A stretch of 64,000 nucleotides of DNA from Macrococcoides animalis (GCF_047425875.1 NZ_CP179727.1:806001-870000); one strand, 5' to 3'; shown: positions 30,141-39,457, numbered from the stretch's first letter. A program made the numbers and translations. The notes: a model not told the origin generated them from the sequence alone.

Positions 30141-30171
30141 GTCAGTTTAACATTAAACTGACGACAGTCAA
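30141..30171 (-). promoter_or_regulatory. marR-dioxygenase promoter with overlapping palindromic operator
   Basis: TTGACT (30171-30166), 16-nt spacer, TAAACT (30149-30144) on the minus strand. The palindrome GTCAGTTTAA, two bases, TTAAACTGAC (30141-30162) covers the -10, a typical MarR repressor site. Confidence 0.7.
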
Positions 30172-30189
30172 GTAACTAGAACTGACGTC

Positions 30190-30660
30190 CTAGTCCTCTT
30201 CTTTATTCAAATTTTCACTATCTGGATAAAAAATTTCTGTTAAATAATACAAAAGGCTAATCACAGCGAGAATGACTAAAAAATTAATACGTATATGTTG
30301 ATAATTAATATGCACTCCGAAATAAAAAACAATCGTCGACAAACAAATTGTCAGTATATGAAAGTACCATCCTTGAAAATACTTATTATCAGAATACATT
30401 CTCTTCACGTCGTCTAATATATATTCAATCACAACAAGCAAGAAATAGCCTATCGCAATATATGATCCATAATAAAAACTATTGTCCATGACGTTTTCAT
30501 TGTATGTAAATTCAGCAAGTTTAAAGTAAATTAAAATTCGACTTAATCCATACATACCAAACGTTAGCATTAATATAAATGCCCCACCAGATATTAATAT
30601 TACAGATAAAACAAATAAAATTGTTAGTAATGAACCTTTAGGAAATTTAAATTGTTTCAT
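30190..30660 (-). CDS. Hypothetical four-helix membrane protein
   Basis: A 156-residue membrane protein with hydrophobic segments at about residues 10-35, 60-80, 100-117 and 124-142, and an acidic C-terminus. I do not recognise the family. AGGAGG lies 8 nt before the ATG at 30660; a TTG codon one step upstream is in frame but less well placed. It is read in the same direction as the MarR gene, 64 nt upstream of it, across the MarR promoter. Confidence 0.6.
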   Translation of the reverse strand: MKQFKFPKGSLLTILFVLSVILISGGAFILMLTFGMYGLSRILIYFKLAEFTYNENVMDNSFYYGSYIAIGYFLLVVIEYILDDVKRMYSDNKYFQGWYFHILTICLSTIVFYFGVHINYQHIRINFLVILAVISLLYYLTEIFYPDSENLNKEED

Positions 30661-30864
30661 CAATCTGGCCTCCTCGTCAAACTCTTACCCGTTTTTCTTC
30701 GAAATATTCTAAATATAGATTAACAAACTATTTAATAATTGTGTAAAATAAAATTAATAATTTTTTTATTTTACGTTTTAGTAAAATTTATACTTTTCGT
30801 AGTCGTTACTTTAAATTTTATTGTATAATAAAGGAATAACTTTATCGTTAAAGGAGATTTACTG

Positions 30865-31839
30865 ATGAACACTATATTAGTTACTGGTGGTGCTGGTTAT
30901 ATTGGTTCACATACAGTCACAAAATTACTTGATTCTAATTATAACGTAATCGTAGCTGATGACCTATCTACAGGGCACAGAGAAGCAGTTGATAGTCGTG
31001 CAAAGTTTTATCAATGTGATGTAAGTGATGTAAATAATTTTTCTAAAATCTTTGATTTAGAGAAAATCGATGCTGTCTTACATTGTGCTGGAAAGATTGT
31101 CGTTAGCGAATCTGTAAAGGACCCATTAAAATATTTCGAGCATAATGTATGCGGTTTAAATAATGTGCTTCGTGTTATTGCTGATAAAGGTATTAATAAA
31201 TTTATGTTTTCGTCTACCGCTTCTATTTACGGCAATAATTCATTTAATATTAAAGCAGTAGAATCAACACCCATTGCACCAACAAATCCGTACGCAGAAT
31301 CTAAGCATATCGGTGAACAAATGATTCACTGGATCAGTGAACGCTATGGGGTTAACTATGTCATCTTCCGATACTTCAATGTAGCAGGAGCAATGCTTGA
31401 TGGTTCTAATGGATTACGTACAAAGAATCCAACACACTTAATTCCATCAATTAACAGTACTTTACTCGGTAAGCGCGAAGTGTTCGAAATCTTTGGCGAT
31501 GATTATAAAACAGATGACGGTACATGTATCCGTGACTTTATTCACGTATTCGATTTGGCAAAAGCTCATCAACTGGGCATGGACTATTTATTTAATAATG
31601 GAACATCTACTGTGTTTAACCTAGGAACAGAGCAAGGTTACTCAGTAAAACAGGTTGTTGATGCAGCACAAAAAGTTACAGGATTAACATTGAATCAAAA
31701 AACATCCGCACGACGTGGTGGTGACCCTGATTTTGTATTAGCTGATGCTACGAAAGCACGTGCAACGTTAAACTGGTCACCAGAATACACATTGGATGAT
31801 ATGATTTTATCGGATTACAACTGGAGAAAGAAAATATAA
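30865..31839 (+). CDS. galE: UDP-glucose 4-epimerase
   Basis: Interconverts UDP-glucose and UDP-galactose (or the GlcNAc/GalNAc pair) using bound NAD. It has 324 residues: Rossmann motif GGAGYIGS (residues 7-14), VLHCAGKIVVSES, the catalytic Ser in SSTASIYG and YxxxK in NPYAESK, then RYFNVAGA and the C-terminal substrate-binding RRGGDPDFVLAD. Good RBS (AAAGGAG) and TATAAT at 30824-30829. It is a single-gene unit without other Leloir genes, so a role in cell-surface polysaccharide is as likely as galactose use. Confidence 0.95.
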   Translation: MNTILVTGGAGYIGSHTVTKLLDSNYNVIVADDLSTGHREAVDSRAKFYQCDVSDVNNFSKIFDLEKIDAVLHCAGKIVVSESVKDPLKYFEHNVCGLNNVLRVIADKGINKFMFSSTASIYGNNSFNIKAVESTPIAPTNPYAESKHIGEQMIHWISERYGVNYVIFRYFNVAGAMLDGSNGLRTKNPTHLIPSINSTLLGKREVFEIFGDDYKTDDGTCIRDFIHVFDLAKAHQLGMDYLFNNGTSTVFNLGTEQGYSVKQVVDAAQKVTGLTLNQKTSARRGGDPDFVLADATKARATLNWSPEYTLDDMILSDYNWRKKI

Positions 31840-31924
31840 TTATTATTATACAAAAGCTTGAGGCATCATTATTAATCTTCTTATAATCAACAGCCTAAAC
31901 GGCGAAACAGAAGTTGTCATAAGC

Positions 31925-31980
31925 AAAACCGAATGAAACTATAAATCAAACGATTTATTAGTTTCATTCGGTTTTTATTT
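31925..31980 (+). terminator. Intrinsic terminator with long stem
   Basis: AACCGAATGAAACTA...GTTTCATTCGGTT pairs over more than 15 bp with a GATTTA/TAAATC inner stem and a T-run, downstream of galE. 31840-31924 shows nothing else. Confidence 0.85.
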
Positions 31981-32009
31981 GCGGTAGAACACCTTGTCCC
32001 AACCTCTTT

Positions 32010-33557
32010 TCATGATTCAAATACTATTTTCCCATCGATAACAGTCTTAGCAACTTCTATCTTATGAATTGCATTACGTTCCACTTCAAAAGGATTTTGT
32101 CTTAATATCGTAAAATCAGCAACTTTTCCAACTTCGATTGTCCCGTATTCAGACAAGTTATTTGCTACCTTCGCTGCCTCTGTAGTATATAACGAAATTG
32201 CTTCAAATACATCCAGTGCTTCTACCATATTATAACCATCACTTGTATCATCTAAAGCTTTACGATTCACTGCAGCATCTATACCAGTTAAAGGACGATA
32301 ATCTTCAATTGGACTATCAGAGCCTCCACCACAAATAATACCTTTATTTAATAACGTCTTCCATGGGTAACTATAACGTACGCGCTCATTCCCAACTCTA
32401 TCAATTGCCCAAGGAAAATCAGAAGCCACAAACATTGGCTGAATATCACAAATAATATCTAGTTTCTCCATACGTTCGATTAAATCTTCTCTTAAAAAAC
32501 TCACATGAATAAGTCGGTCATGCCCGGAATTTGGTGGATTAGCTTCAATTGCATCCAACACCATTTCTACTGCTTTATCCCCAATCATATGTACTGCAAT
32601 ATTCACATTTAAGTCACGCGCTTTTTGAACTTCTACAGCTAATTCGTCAGGAGTATATATAGCTAAACCATTTGTAGTATCGTCATCACTATATGGTAAA
32701 CTGAATAATGCCGTTCTCCCTCCAAGTGCACCATCTGCATAAAATTTCATCGCATCCGGTCTGAAGAATTCATTGTATTCAAAATCACTCTTTAACACCT
32801 CTTCAATTACATCTGTATGGCGTAATATGTTGAGCCTAAATGGGTTATCTTCATTTATTACATTTTTATATGCATTCAGTACACTTTGACAACTATTGTA
32901 ATAGGCTAAATCTTCAGTATGAACGCCTGTTAAGCCTGCTTCTTCCAAAGCTTTTACTGCAAAGTCTACATGTCTTGTTAATGAGTGCTCATCCTCATTT
33001 GAAGCAACTTCTAGTATTAATTCCATCGCATTATCATGTAACCAACCGTTTAACATTCCTTCTACTTTTTCATATTGACCACCTGGCATATCTTCTACGC
33101 TATCTTTGATATTAAAATGATTTAAAACACTCGAGCTAACTACTGCGGCATGTCGACATACACGTTTAATAATTACTTTCTTATCAGTAATTGCATCAAT
33201 ATCTTTGTTAGTGATCTTAATACCACCTAATTGATTCTCATTGTAGCCTTCACATATTAAAAATGCTTTATCATCAATTGCTTGTGCAGCTGTACGAATC
33301 TTTTCTTTAATGATATTAATATCCGTATCATCTTTAAAGTTCACACCGTTTAATGCAATACCTGTTCCAACAAGATGAAAATGCGTGTCCACAAAGCCAG
33401 GAAACATTGTGCTTCCTGATAAATCAATTTTTGCTATGTCAATATCAGGTATCTCATCGAAAGTTTCAATGATGCGTCCGTTATCTACAAGTACTGCTGA
33501 GACAGTCTTATCTCGAGCTGTCATGGTATAAATATGTCCATTATAATAAAGTTCCAC
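32010..33557 (-). CDS. Amidohydrolase, YtcJ-like
   Basis: A 515-residue metal-dependent amidohydrolase of the YtcJ (amidohydrolase 3) group. The metal-binding FVDTHFHL is near residues 54-61; later ligands are in NIAVHMIGDKA (about 318-328), HVSFLRED and the SDSPIEDYRPL motif near 420. The N- and C-terminal strands (TMFPGFVDTHF; VGKVADFTILRQNPF) form the small beta domain of the family. Substrates of YtcJ-like enzymes are mostly unknown (amides, imides or N-acyl compounds). The start is GTG at 33557 with GGAGG 7 nt upstream. Single-gene unit. Confidence 0.88.
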   Translation of the reverse strand: MELYYNGHIYTMTARDKTVSAVLVDNGRIIETFDEIPDIDIAKIDLSGSTMFPGFVDTHFHLVGTGIALNGVNFKDDTDINIIKEKIRTAAQAIDDKAFLICEGYNENQLGGIKITNKDIDAITDKKVIIKRVCRHAAVVSSSVLNHFNIKDSVEDMPGGQYEKVEGMLNGWLHDNAMELILEVASNEDEHSLTRHVDFAVKALEEAGLTGVHTEDLAYYNSCQSVLNAYKNVINEDNPFRLNILRHTDVIEEVLKSDFEYNEFFRPDAMKFYADGALGGRTALFSLPYSDDDTTNGLAIYTPDELAVEVQKARDLNVNIAVHMIGDKAVEMVLDAIEANPPNSGHDRLIHVSFLREDLIERMEKLDIICDIQPMFVASDFPWAIDRVGNERVRYSYPWKTLLNKGIICGGGSDSPIEDYRPLTGIDAAVNRKALDDTSDGYNMVEALDVFEAISLYTTEAAKVANNLSEYGTIEVGKVADFTILRQNPFEVERNAIHKIEVAKTVIDGKIVFES

Positions 33558-33622
33558 AATAATCCCTCCAAAATAAAAAAGATATACTAATTAATATTAG
33601 TATACCTTTATTTTCAGACTAT

Positions 33623-34603
33623 TTAAAATTCTAAACCTAATGATTTAAATGTATCTCCTTGGCTTAAGTCACCAGCCTCGTAACCTTTTTTGAACCAAGC
33701 CATACGGTCAGCACTTGACCCATGAGTAAATGTATCTGGATTTGCTCTACCAATTGCTTTTTCTTGAATAGTATCATCACCAACAGCATGCGCCGCTTTA
33801 ATCGCTTCTTCTAAGTCACCTTCATCTGTGTAACCCATTTCTTGTGCATGCTTCGCATAAACACCTGCTAAGTAGTCTGCTTGTAACTCAACTGCTACTG
33901 AATATTTATTATATTCTGATTCAGATAACTGGTTTCTTAATTGGTGAAACTTCGGTAAGATACCTAATTCATTTTGTACATGGTGACCCACTTCGTGGGC
34001 AATAACATATGCCATTGCAAAGTCACCAGGTGCTTGGAATTTCTTATCTAATTCATCCATAAATGTTAAATCTATATATATCTTTTGATCTGTTGGGCAA
34101 TAGAATGGCCCCATTTGAGAACTAGCGTTACCGCAACCTGAACGAACACCATTACTATATAATACTAATTTAGGTTCAGTATAAGTTCGGTCATGCTTCT
34201 TGAATACTTCATGCCAAACATCTTCTGTGTCTTTAAGTACAACCGATGCAAATTGACCACGTTCATCCAATGACTTATCAGTCTTAGAATCTACTTCTTC
34301 TGCTTCTTTCTTCACATTTCCAGTTTCAAAAGGATTGTCTTGAGAACCATTACCACCCGTTGTGGCACCATTATCTTGTGTCTGTGTTTGTTCTTGTTGT
34401 TGTGTTTGACCACCATTTGTCATATCAATGTAATCCATTGGGTTGCCACCCATCAAGGCAATAATAATCATAATAATAATACCGAAACATCCTAAACCAC
34501 CACCGCCGATAACCATTGGGCTACCGCCACCAGAGAATCCACCACCTGATGAACCTCTTGCATCTTCAACATTAGAACTACCTTCACGACCTTGCCATTT
34601 CAT
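33623..34603 (-). CDS. Neutral zinc metallopeptidase (YpfJ family)
   Basis: A 326-residue protein starting MKWQGREGSSNVEDARG, the invariant N-terminus of the YpfJ/putative neutral zinc metallopeptidase family (PF04228). A Gly-rich stretch and one membrane helix (about residues 33-52) anchor it, followed by a Gln/Thr/Asn-rich linker and the catalytic domain outside the membrane with HEVGHH (about 204-209) and a downstream ELQADYLAGVYA, which supplies the third ligand. The tail FTHGSSADRMAWFKKGYE is also typical. Substrate unknown. Confidence 0.92.
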   Translation of the reverse strand: MKWQGREGSSNVEDARGSSGGGFSGGGSPMVIGGGGLGCFGIIIMIIIALMGGNPMDYIDMTNGGQTQQQEQTQTQDNGATTGGNGSQDNPFETGNVKKEAEEVDSKTDKSLDERGQFASVVLKDTEDVWHEVFKKHDRTYTEPKLVLYSNGVRSGCGNASSQMGPFYCPTDQKIYIDLTFMDELDKKFQAPGDFAMAYVIAHEVGHHVQNELGILPKFHQLRNQLSESEYNKYSVAVELQADYLAGVYAKHAQEMGYTDEGDLEEAIKAAHAVGDDTIQEKAIGRANPDTFTHGSSADRMAWFKKGYEAGDLSQGDTFKSLGLEF

Positions 34604-34691
34604 ATTTGTTCCCCCTAATCGGTAGATTGCTTAAACATAGTTAATATTACTTACCCTCATTTACATCATTACAATCATATATTTCAAATCA

Positions 34692-35789
34692 TTATTTTTC
34701 AAAAGCTCTAATTGCATCGATTGATGAAAGCCCATCTGTTACAAGGTATTGACCATTGACGTGACGCTTCACTGTAACTTTCTCTTCGTTCAATTGGTCA
34801 CCATATATTTTACTCACAAAATAGTGCTTTTCAGGTGTTTGTAATTTCTTTTTATCTTTATGGGTAACAATTTTTTTCTTAATATAATTTTCAGGTAACC
34901 AAACATGGTCTTTAAATGATAAATTGACTTTAACTTTCACTTTATCACCGACATATAAACCTTTATGGTTATCTAACCCTGCTTGATATAAGAAGCGTTG
35001 CTCTTTGGCTTCAGGTTTAACAGCAACCGTTTCAAATGAATCAATCACGCCATGATATATACTGTCTTTATTCAACTTGTGTTTCGCTTCAAATTTCAAA
35101 TCTTGTTCTAGGAAATCGATCTGTTTACGACTCGTTGTTCCTTCTACAAAAAACTTTTCATCTGACAAAGTTAGAATAGGGACAGTTTGTGTATTCTCCG
35201 AGAACCTCTCGATTTGTGCCTTATTTAACTTTGCAACTTTCCCATCGGCACTTGCTTTTACTGTTAATTCATCAATCTTACTCGAAATTTGTTCTTGTTT
35301 TTCTTTCAATATATCAATATTATTCTCTGCTTTTGACAACTCTGAATCTAACCAATTTAATTGAGCTTCTATTTCGTCTAACCTACTACCTGTTGAAGTG
35401 TCACTTTCAATCATTTCCATCGCTAAGATTTGACCCTCAATTTGATCTTTTTCAATCATTTTATTGTCCAAAGTTAAACCAATTTCTTTTTCCTTAGAGA
35501 ACAAGGTTTCATCAGTATATGTAAATAAAGGATCCCCTTTTTGCACTGTATCTCCTAACTTAACATGCATTAAAACCGGTTCTTTTTGCCCACCTTTTTG
35601 AAAATACGTTGATAAATTCTGTTTGACTTTCCCATCAAGTGACATCACATGTGTCTTAATGCGTTTGTCAATTTCAATCGTATTCTTTTTGTCTTGTTGA
35701 TTTAAATACAAAAATATTACGCTCGCTAACACTATTCCAAGCACAATTAGTGACAATATTACTGGCAAAAACCATTTATTCTTTTTCAT
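34692..35789 (-). CDS. Orphan HlyD/YknX-like membrane-fusion adaptor
   Basis: A 365-residue protein with one N-terminal membrane helix (about residues 7-28), a lipoyl-like beta segment containing VKLGDTVQKGDPLFTYTD (about 75-93), a coiled-coil stretch (about 100-195, heptad-rich Glu/Lys/Leu) and a beta-barrel region (KVKVKVNLSF). This is the layout of periplasmic-adaptor-like subunits of MacB/YknYZ-type ABC exporters. No ABC transporter gene lies next to it, so its partner is either elsewhere or it works alone. RBS is weak (AGGGCG). Confidence 0.75.
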   Translation of the reverse strand: MKKNKWFLPVILSLIVLGIVLASVIFLYLNQQDKKNTIEIDKRIKTHVMSLDGKVKQNLSTYFQKGGQKEPVLMHVKLGDTVQKGDPLFTYTDETLFSKEKEIGLTLDNKMIEKDQIEGQILAMEMIESDTSTGSRLDEIEAQLNWLDSELSKAENNIDILKEKQEQISSKIDELTVKASADGKVAKLNKAQIERFSENTQTVPILTLSDEKFFVEGTTSRKQIDFLEQDLKFEAKHKLNKDSIYHGVIDSFETVAVKPEAKEQRFLYQAGLDNHKGLYVGDKVKVKVNLSFKDHVWLPENYIKKKIVTHKDKKKLQTPEKHYFVSKIYGDQLNEEKVTVKRHVNGQYLVTDGLSSIDAIRAFEK

Positions 35790-35878
35790 GCTTTCACGCC
35801 CTATACCTAAATTTCATAACCCCTAATGCCACATTACGTTACTCATAGTTTAACATTTCAAAACAATAAAATTATTGA

Positions 35879-36136
35879 TTATTTAATCATTCTGTCCTCA
35901 TCAGACTTAATATGTGAATTGAAATCATTCATATCTACTTTTTTCTGAGATTGATAATATTTATACGTTAATCCTAAAAGCATAAGTGCAGCAAATAATG
36001 ACACAAACCCCATCCAACTCACTTCACCGCGTCCTGGTCCAATAATATAATAATATGTTAAATATAAATTTACGCCTACTAAGGCTAACATCATTACCAT
36101 CACATAAATATGTGTTTTAGATTTCAAAGATTTCAC
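35879..36136 (-). CDS. Small two-helix membrane protein
   Basis: An 85-residue protein with two hydrophobic segments (about residues 11-31 and 41-58) separated by GPGRGEVSWMG, and an acidic polar C-terminus. Family not recognised. It begins 2 nt after the stop of the UDP-sugar pyrophosphorylase gene, so it is translated from the same mRNA; a functional link is unproven. Confidence 0.65.
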   Translation of the reverse strand: MKSLKSKTHIYVMVMMLALVGVNLYLTYYYIIGPGRGEVSWMGFVSLFAALMLLGLTYKYYQSQKKVDMNDFNSHIKSDEDRMIK

Positions 36137-36138
36137 CT

Positions 36139-37320
36139 CTATAATAAATTATTATTTACTAAGTCTTGGCGTGCCGTTTCTACACTGTCTTTACCCACTT
36201 TATTCTTTAAAGGACTAAACTCACTCGCACGGTCCACTTGTAATGTCTTAAATGATTTACCATAACGGAAGATATCGAAATAAAATTTTTCGAATTTTAA
36301 AGTTGATTGTTTTACCGGATTTAAATCTACATCTAACTGATCTAAGTTTTTAATTGCTAGATGATATGGTAAATCACTATCTGCGTGTTCTATTAAATAA
36401 TCTAACTTAAAGATGTGGATACCAATATTTGCATTACGGTAAGTATTCTCTTCACCATCGGGTAACTCAGTATATTCCATTACTTGTTTAACACCTTCAA
36501 CTTCGATAACACGCCCTACGCTTTCATTGTCTTTAGCCGCAATAGTTTTTGTGGTAACATCTGCTCTACTTTCAACAGCTAAACCACAAAGAACCGGATC
36601 TAATACTTTCACTAAAACGTTATCGATATTGTTAATGTACAAGTATTCAACACCTTTTGTGTGTAACATATCATTGACACCTGACGTGCTTAACGCTTCA
36701 AAGATACCCCCATTCCCGTTAGGAGTTGTAAGTATCTCTTGATCTTTATTTAATAATAATTCACCTGATTCACTCAGTGCCACGATATTTGGCTGTTTAA
36801 AGAACGTTACATTCTCCTTAGGCATACCAAAATAGTTTTGTTGATTAAAATAAGCTATCGTTTCCTCGTGATTAATATCACTTGTCATTATTGTCCAAGG
36901 GATATTTATATCGAATTTTTCATTATAAGCAATAATTTGTTCCGCTTGGAATGCAAATAAGCTCTTTCCATCAAACTCAAATGTACCTTTTGGACCTGGG
37001 TGTTCTAAACGTGTTCCTTGCCCCCCTGCCATTAAGATAGGCGCTACTTTTAATTGTTTGATTGCCTCTAAGCCTTTTTCTTTATATGAATTCAACATTT
37101 CTTCAGACATTTCATCTTTGATAATAGTCTCAACATCTTTAATTTCACCTTGGGGTAAACTCACTTCACGGTTAACATATACGTCTTCGTATAACTTTTT
37201 AACTGCATCAAGGTCTTGCGATGCGATTGCCTTAGTTAAACCTTCTCTTTTCTCCTCCGGTAATCTTTCTATTTGTGAAACTAAAGTCGTATGACCGTAC
37301 TCAGTTAATTTATTATTCAT
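36139..37320 (-). CDS. UDP-sugar pyrophosphorylase (UAP1/UGP-like uridylyltransferase)
   Basis: A 393-residue nucleotidyltransferase of the eukaryotic-type UDPGP family, which makes UDP-HexNAc or UDP-glucose from UTP and the sugar-1-phosphate. The UTP-binding loop LMAGGQGTRLEHPGPKG is near residues 96-112, GNGGIFEAL near 198-206 and a metal-site YLYINNIDNVLVK near 225. The C-terminal KFEKFYFDIF is typical. Staphylococci carry a similar gene, distinct from glmU. RBS AAGGAGA precedes the ATG. Whether it prefers GlcNAc-1-P or glucose-1-P cannot be read. Confidence 0.88.
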   Translation of the reverse strand: MNNKLTEYGHTTLVSQIERLPEEKREGLTKAIASQDLDAVKKLYEDVYVNREVSLPQGEIKDVETIIKDEMSEEMLNSYKEKGLEAIKQLKVAPILMAGGQGTRLEHPGPKGTFEFDGKSLFAFQAEQIIAYNEKFDINIPWTIMTSDINHEETIAYFNQQNYFGMPKENVTFFKQPNIVALSESGELLLNKDQEILTTPNGNGGIFEALSTSGVNDMLHTKGVEYLYINNIDNVLVKVLDPVLCGLAVESRADVTTKTIAAKDNESVGRVIEVEGVKQVMEYTELPDGEENTYRNANIGIHIFKLDYLIEHADSDLPYHLAIKNLDQLDVDLNPVKQSTLKFEKFYFDIFRYGKSFKTLQVDRASEFSPLKNKVGKDSVETARQDLVNNNLL

Positions 37321-37365
37321 GCGTGAAATTCTCCTTATTAGTTATTTATTCATATTTTATCATGA

Positions 37366-37869
37366 TTAGTTTAGCCATACTAATGTTCTGTGAAACATTT
37401 CAGTATAAAATAAATACATCGTCAATATACTAAATGTTGTAGCAAGTGAAACATCAAGAATCCCACCCGTCTTAAACGTAACTGGGAAGACAATTTTTTT
37501 ATTCCATGGAAAGAATAACGTCACCCCTCGTGGAGTGAGCATATCAAGTATTAAATGACTCAAAATGCCAAGCACTGCACTTACGACGTATATTACATTC
37601 ACATTGAGTATTATGAGTAATAAACCTGAAAGTAATGTAAAAAACATTGAGTGCGTTAATGTGCGATGACCAAAGATTAATGCGATTAACGTACTGATTG
37701 GCCAAATCTTCCTACCTAATTTACTGCCTGCATGGCATATATCGGGTACGACACTAAACAATGCAGTTGTTCCAACAATGCCCGCAAATGTACTAATATC
37801 AAGCGCTGCGTGCATCCCATATGATGTGCCAATGAGCACACCAAGTGCGATATGTGTTTTTCCAGTCAT
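37366..37869 (-). CDS. YdjM-family membrane-bound metal-dependent hydrolase
   Basis: A 167-residue membrane protein of the YdjM/DUF457 group (LexA-binding, inner membrane-associated putative hydrolase). The family landmarks are MTGKTHIALG at the start (His near residue 6), VVPDICHAGSKLG, GHRTLTHSM with two His, and SHLILDMLTPRGV; these His and Asp residues probably bind metal. Four to five hydrophobic segments. AGGAGG lies 8 nt before the ATG at 37869; a GTG three codons upstream is a poorer start. Two palindromic sites upstream suggest redox or CRP-type control. Confidence 0.82.
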   Translation of the reverse strand: MTGKTHIALGVLIGTSYGMHAALDISTFAGIVGTTALFSVVPDICHAGSKLGRKIWPISTLIALIFGHRTLTHSMFFTLLSGLLLIILNVNVIYVVSAVLGILSHLILDMLTPRGVTLFFPWNKKIVFPVTFKTGGILDVSLATTFSILTMYLFYTEMFHRTLVWLN

Positions 37870-37897
37870 GTGACACACCTCCTACATATTTGACACT

Positions 37898-37938
37898 TTT
37901 GTGAAATCCATCACAAATGGTTGAAATCTATTTCACAA
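37898..37938 (-). promoter_or_regulatory. Two CRP/Rex-like palindromes upstream of the ydjM-like gene
   Basis: TTTGTGA-N6-TCACAAA at 37898-37917 and TGAAATCTATTTCA within 37921-37938. Both lie downstream of a TATAAT (37947-37942, minus strand), so a bound protein would act as a roadblock. The first site contains TGTGA-N6-TCACA, the CRP/ArcR-type core. Confidence 0.5.
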
Positions 37939-38022
37939 CTTATTATACTAGCAATATAAGTTAATGAGTATTAAATATCTGAAATAACCCCCTTTATTTC
38001 GCCCAATTAACTCATTCAAATC

Positions 38023-38060
38023 AAAAAAACGACTCAATACTATATTGAGTCGTTTTTTTT
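38023..38060 (-). terminator. Terminator after alkD
   Basis: AAACGACTCAAT, short loop, ATTGAGTCGTTT with T-runs on both strands, immediately past the alkD stop codon. Confidence 0.9.
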
Positions 38061-38061
38061 G

Positions 38062-38733
38062 TTATTGGCGCGCTAACCACTTTAATGCTTCTCTTTCTGA
38101 TAACGGTGATAGCTGATGCTCTTCAACGAAATCTGTAACAAATACAGCATTTGTCTTAGAAAATTCACGTAACACCCATCCGATCGCTTTACGAATAAAG
38201 AATTCTTGTTCGTCTTTTGTATTTAAAATAAATTCTGTAAGTATCACTTCATTCATCTTATCTTTGTACTTTAATTGATGTAATAAACTCGCACGTTGTA
38301 GCCAGAAGTTCTCAGAGTGATTCCACTCACGCATAACACTTTCACCTACGTGTCTATCTCTTAATACAATTGAACCTACTATATTAGGTGCTATCGTATC
38401 AATTGAATCCCACCAACTATGTGTAGTCAATAATTGCTGTAAATATGATAAGTCAGTCGTATCAAATAACATTTCTTTTTTATTTAAGATTACCATACCT
38501 ATATAGTGATACTCACGTTCAGCTTGCATAAAACATGCATTAACGAGTTCTATCGTTTCATTCTTCGTGTTTGGCAAACCTATTTTGAACAGTTCTTTCA
38601 TCACAGGTGCTGTTTCACTTTTCTTAATACCTAGAAATGGAAAGTTATTTTTCATATAACTTTCCATTGTCATTTGATTCTCTTTATTTTTTAAGGATTC
38701 ATATGCATTTTTAATCTCATTAATTGTTAGCAT
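38062..38733 (-). CDS. DNA alkylation repair glycosylase, AlkD family
   Basis: A 223-residue all-helical protein of the AlkD/AlkC HEAT-like repeat family, which removes cationic alkylated bases such as 3- and 7-methylpurines. Landmarks are MESYMKNNFPFLGIKK near the start, HSWWDSIDTIAP near residue 107 (the WD pair that frames the active site) and FFIRKAIGWVLREFSK near 177, where the Arg and Trp contact DNA. The start overlaps the upstream lipoprotein gene by 14 nt, so the two are translated from one mRNA. Confidence 0.9.
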   Translation of the reverse strand: MLTINEIKNAYESLKNKENQMTMESYMKNNFPFLGIKKSETAPVMKELFKIGLPNTKNETIELVNACFMQAEREYHYIGMVILNKKEMLFDTTDLSYLQQLLTTHSWWDSIDTIAPNIVGSIVLRDRHVGESVMREWNHSENFWLQRASLLHQLKYKDKMNEVILTEFILNTKDEQEFFIRKAIGWVLREFSKTNAVFVTDFVEEHQLSPLSEREALKWLARQ

Positions 38734-39457
38734 CTGATGATTCCTGAACTGAAGATTTTAAATTTTGTTTTGTATCTTCTTTTATTGTAGAAGACCTTGA
38801 TGTTGTTTTAGGTGCTATCGGTTTCTCAGATGTCTTTACTTCATCAGTTTTCGGATCAACTGTCTCTGTCGTCTTCACTGGTTCAGTTGAATGGTTAGTT
38901 TCGTTCGATTTCTCATTATTCGGTTGAGTTGGAATGACTTGCGTTTCAATCGGCACGCTGTCCTTATGTTCGTTTGTCATTGGTTCTTTTTGTTCAACAT
39001 CATTCTCATCAGTCTCATGTTGCTGCGTTATGTGGCATTGACCACTTTCACAAATATAACCCTCACCTGTTAAATTATTCCAAGCTTTAGAGTATTCTGG
39101 TGTATTGATGATATTTTGACACTCTGCCTCACTCACTTTACCTGGTTCAATTAAACAATGACGTGCTAAGTTGTAGCGTTCTGTATCAAACGTGGGTACT
39201 GTTTGTGCTGGTGGTGGTGTTATATTTGTTGATTTTTCTTTTGTTTTAGTTTCTTTTTGCTCTGCTGTTTTCTTCTCTTTTTGTTTTGCTGTTTTCTTTT
39301 CTTTTTTAGGTTGTTCCTCGTTCGGTGGCTTTATTTTTACTTCTATATTTGGCTTCTTTTCAACCTCTTTTTTAGTTTCTTCTTTCGGTTCTTCTTCAGC
39401 TTTGCCACAACCACAAAGAATGACTGCACAAAGCAAAACACTCATCCATTTTTTCAT
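38720..39457 (-). CDS. Lipoprotein, low-complexity Lys/Glu/Thr-rich
   Basis: A 245-residue lipoprotein: signal peptide MKKWMSVLLCAVILCGCG with lipobox LCGC. The start at 39457 has GGAG 7 nt upstream; the frame is open 28 codons further without an RBS. It is mostly a charged, Pro/Lys/Glu/Thr-rich linker, with one conserved-looking island (about residues 95-145: ARHCLIEPGKVSEAECQNII and GYICESGQCHITQQ) holding four Cys that could form disulfides. It resembles the lipoprotein at 1639 in style only. Function unknown; downstream alkD overlaps its end. Confidence 0.65.
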   Translation of the reverse strand: MKKWMSVLLCAVILCGCGKAEEEPKEETKKEVEKKPNIEVKIKPPNEEQPKKEKKTAKQKEKKTAEQKETKTKEKSTNITPPPAQTVPTFDTERYNLARHCLIEPGKVSEAECQNIINTPEYSKAWNNLTGEGYICESGQCHITQQHETDENDVEQKEPMTNEHKDSVPIETQVIPTQPNNEKSNETNHSTEPVKTTETVDPKTDEVKTSEKPIAPKTTSRSSTIKEDTKQNLKSSVQESSDANN

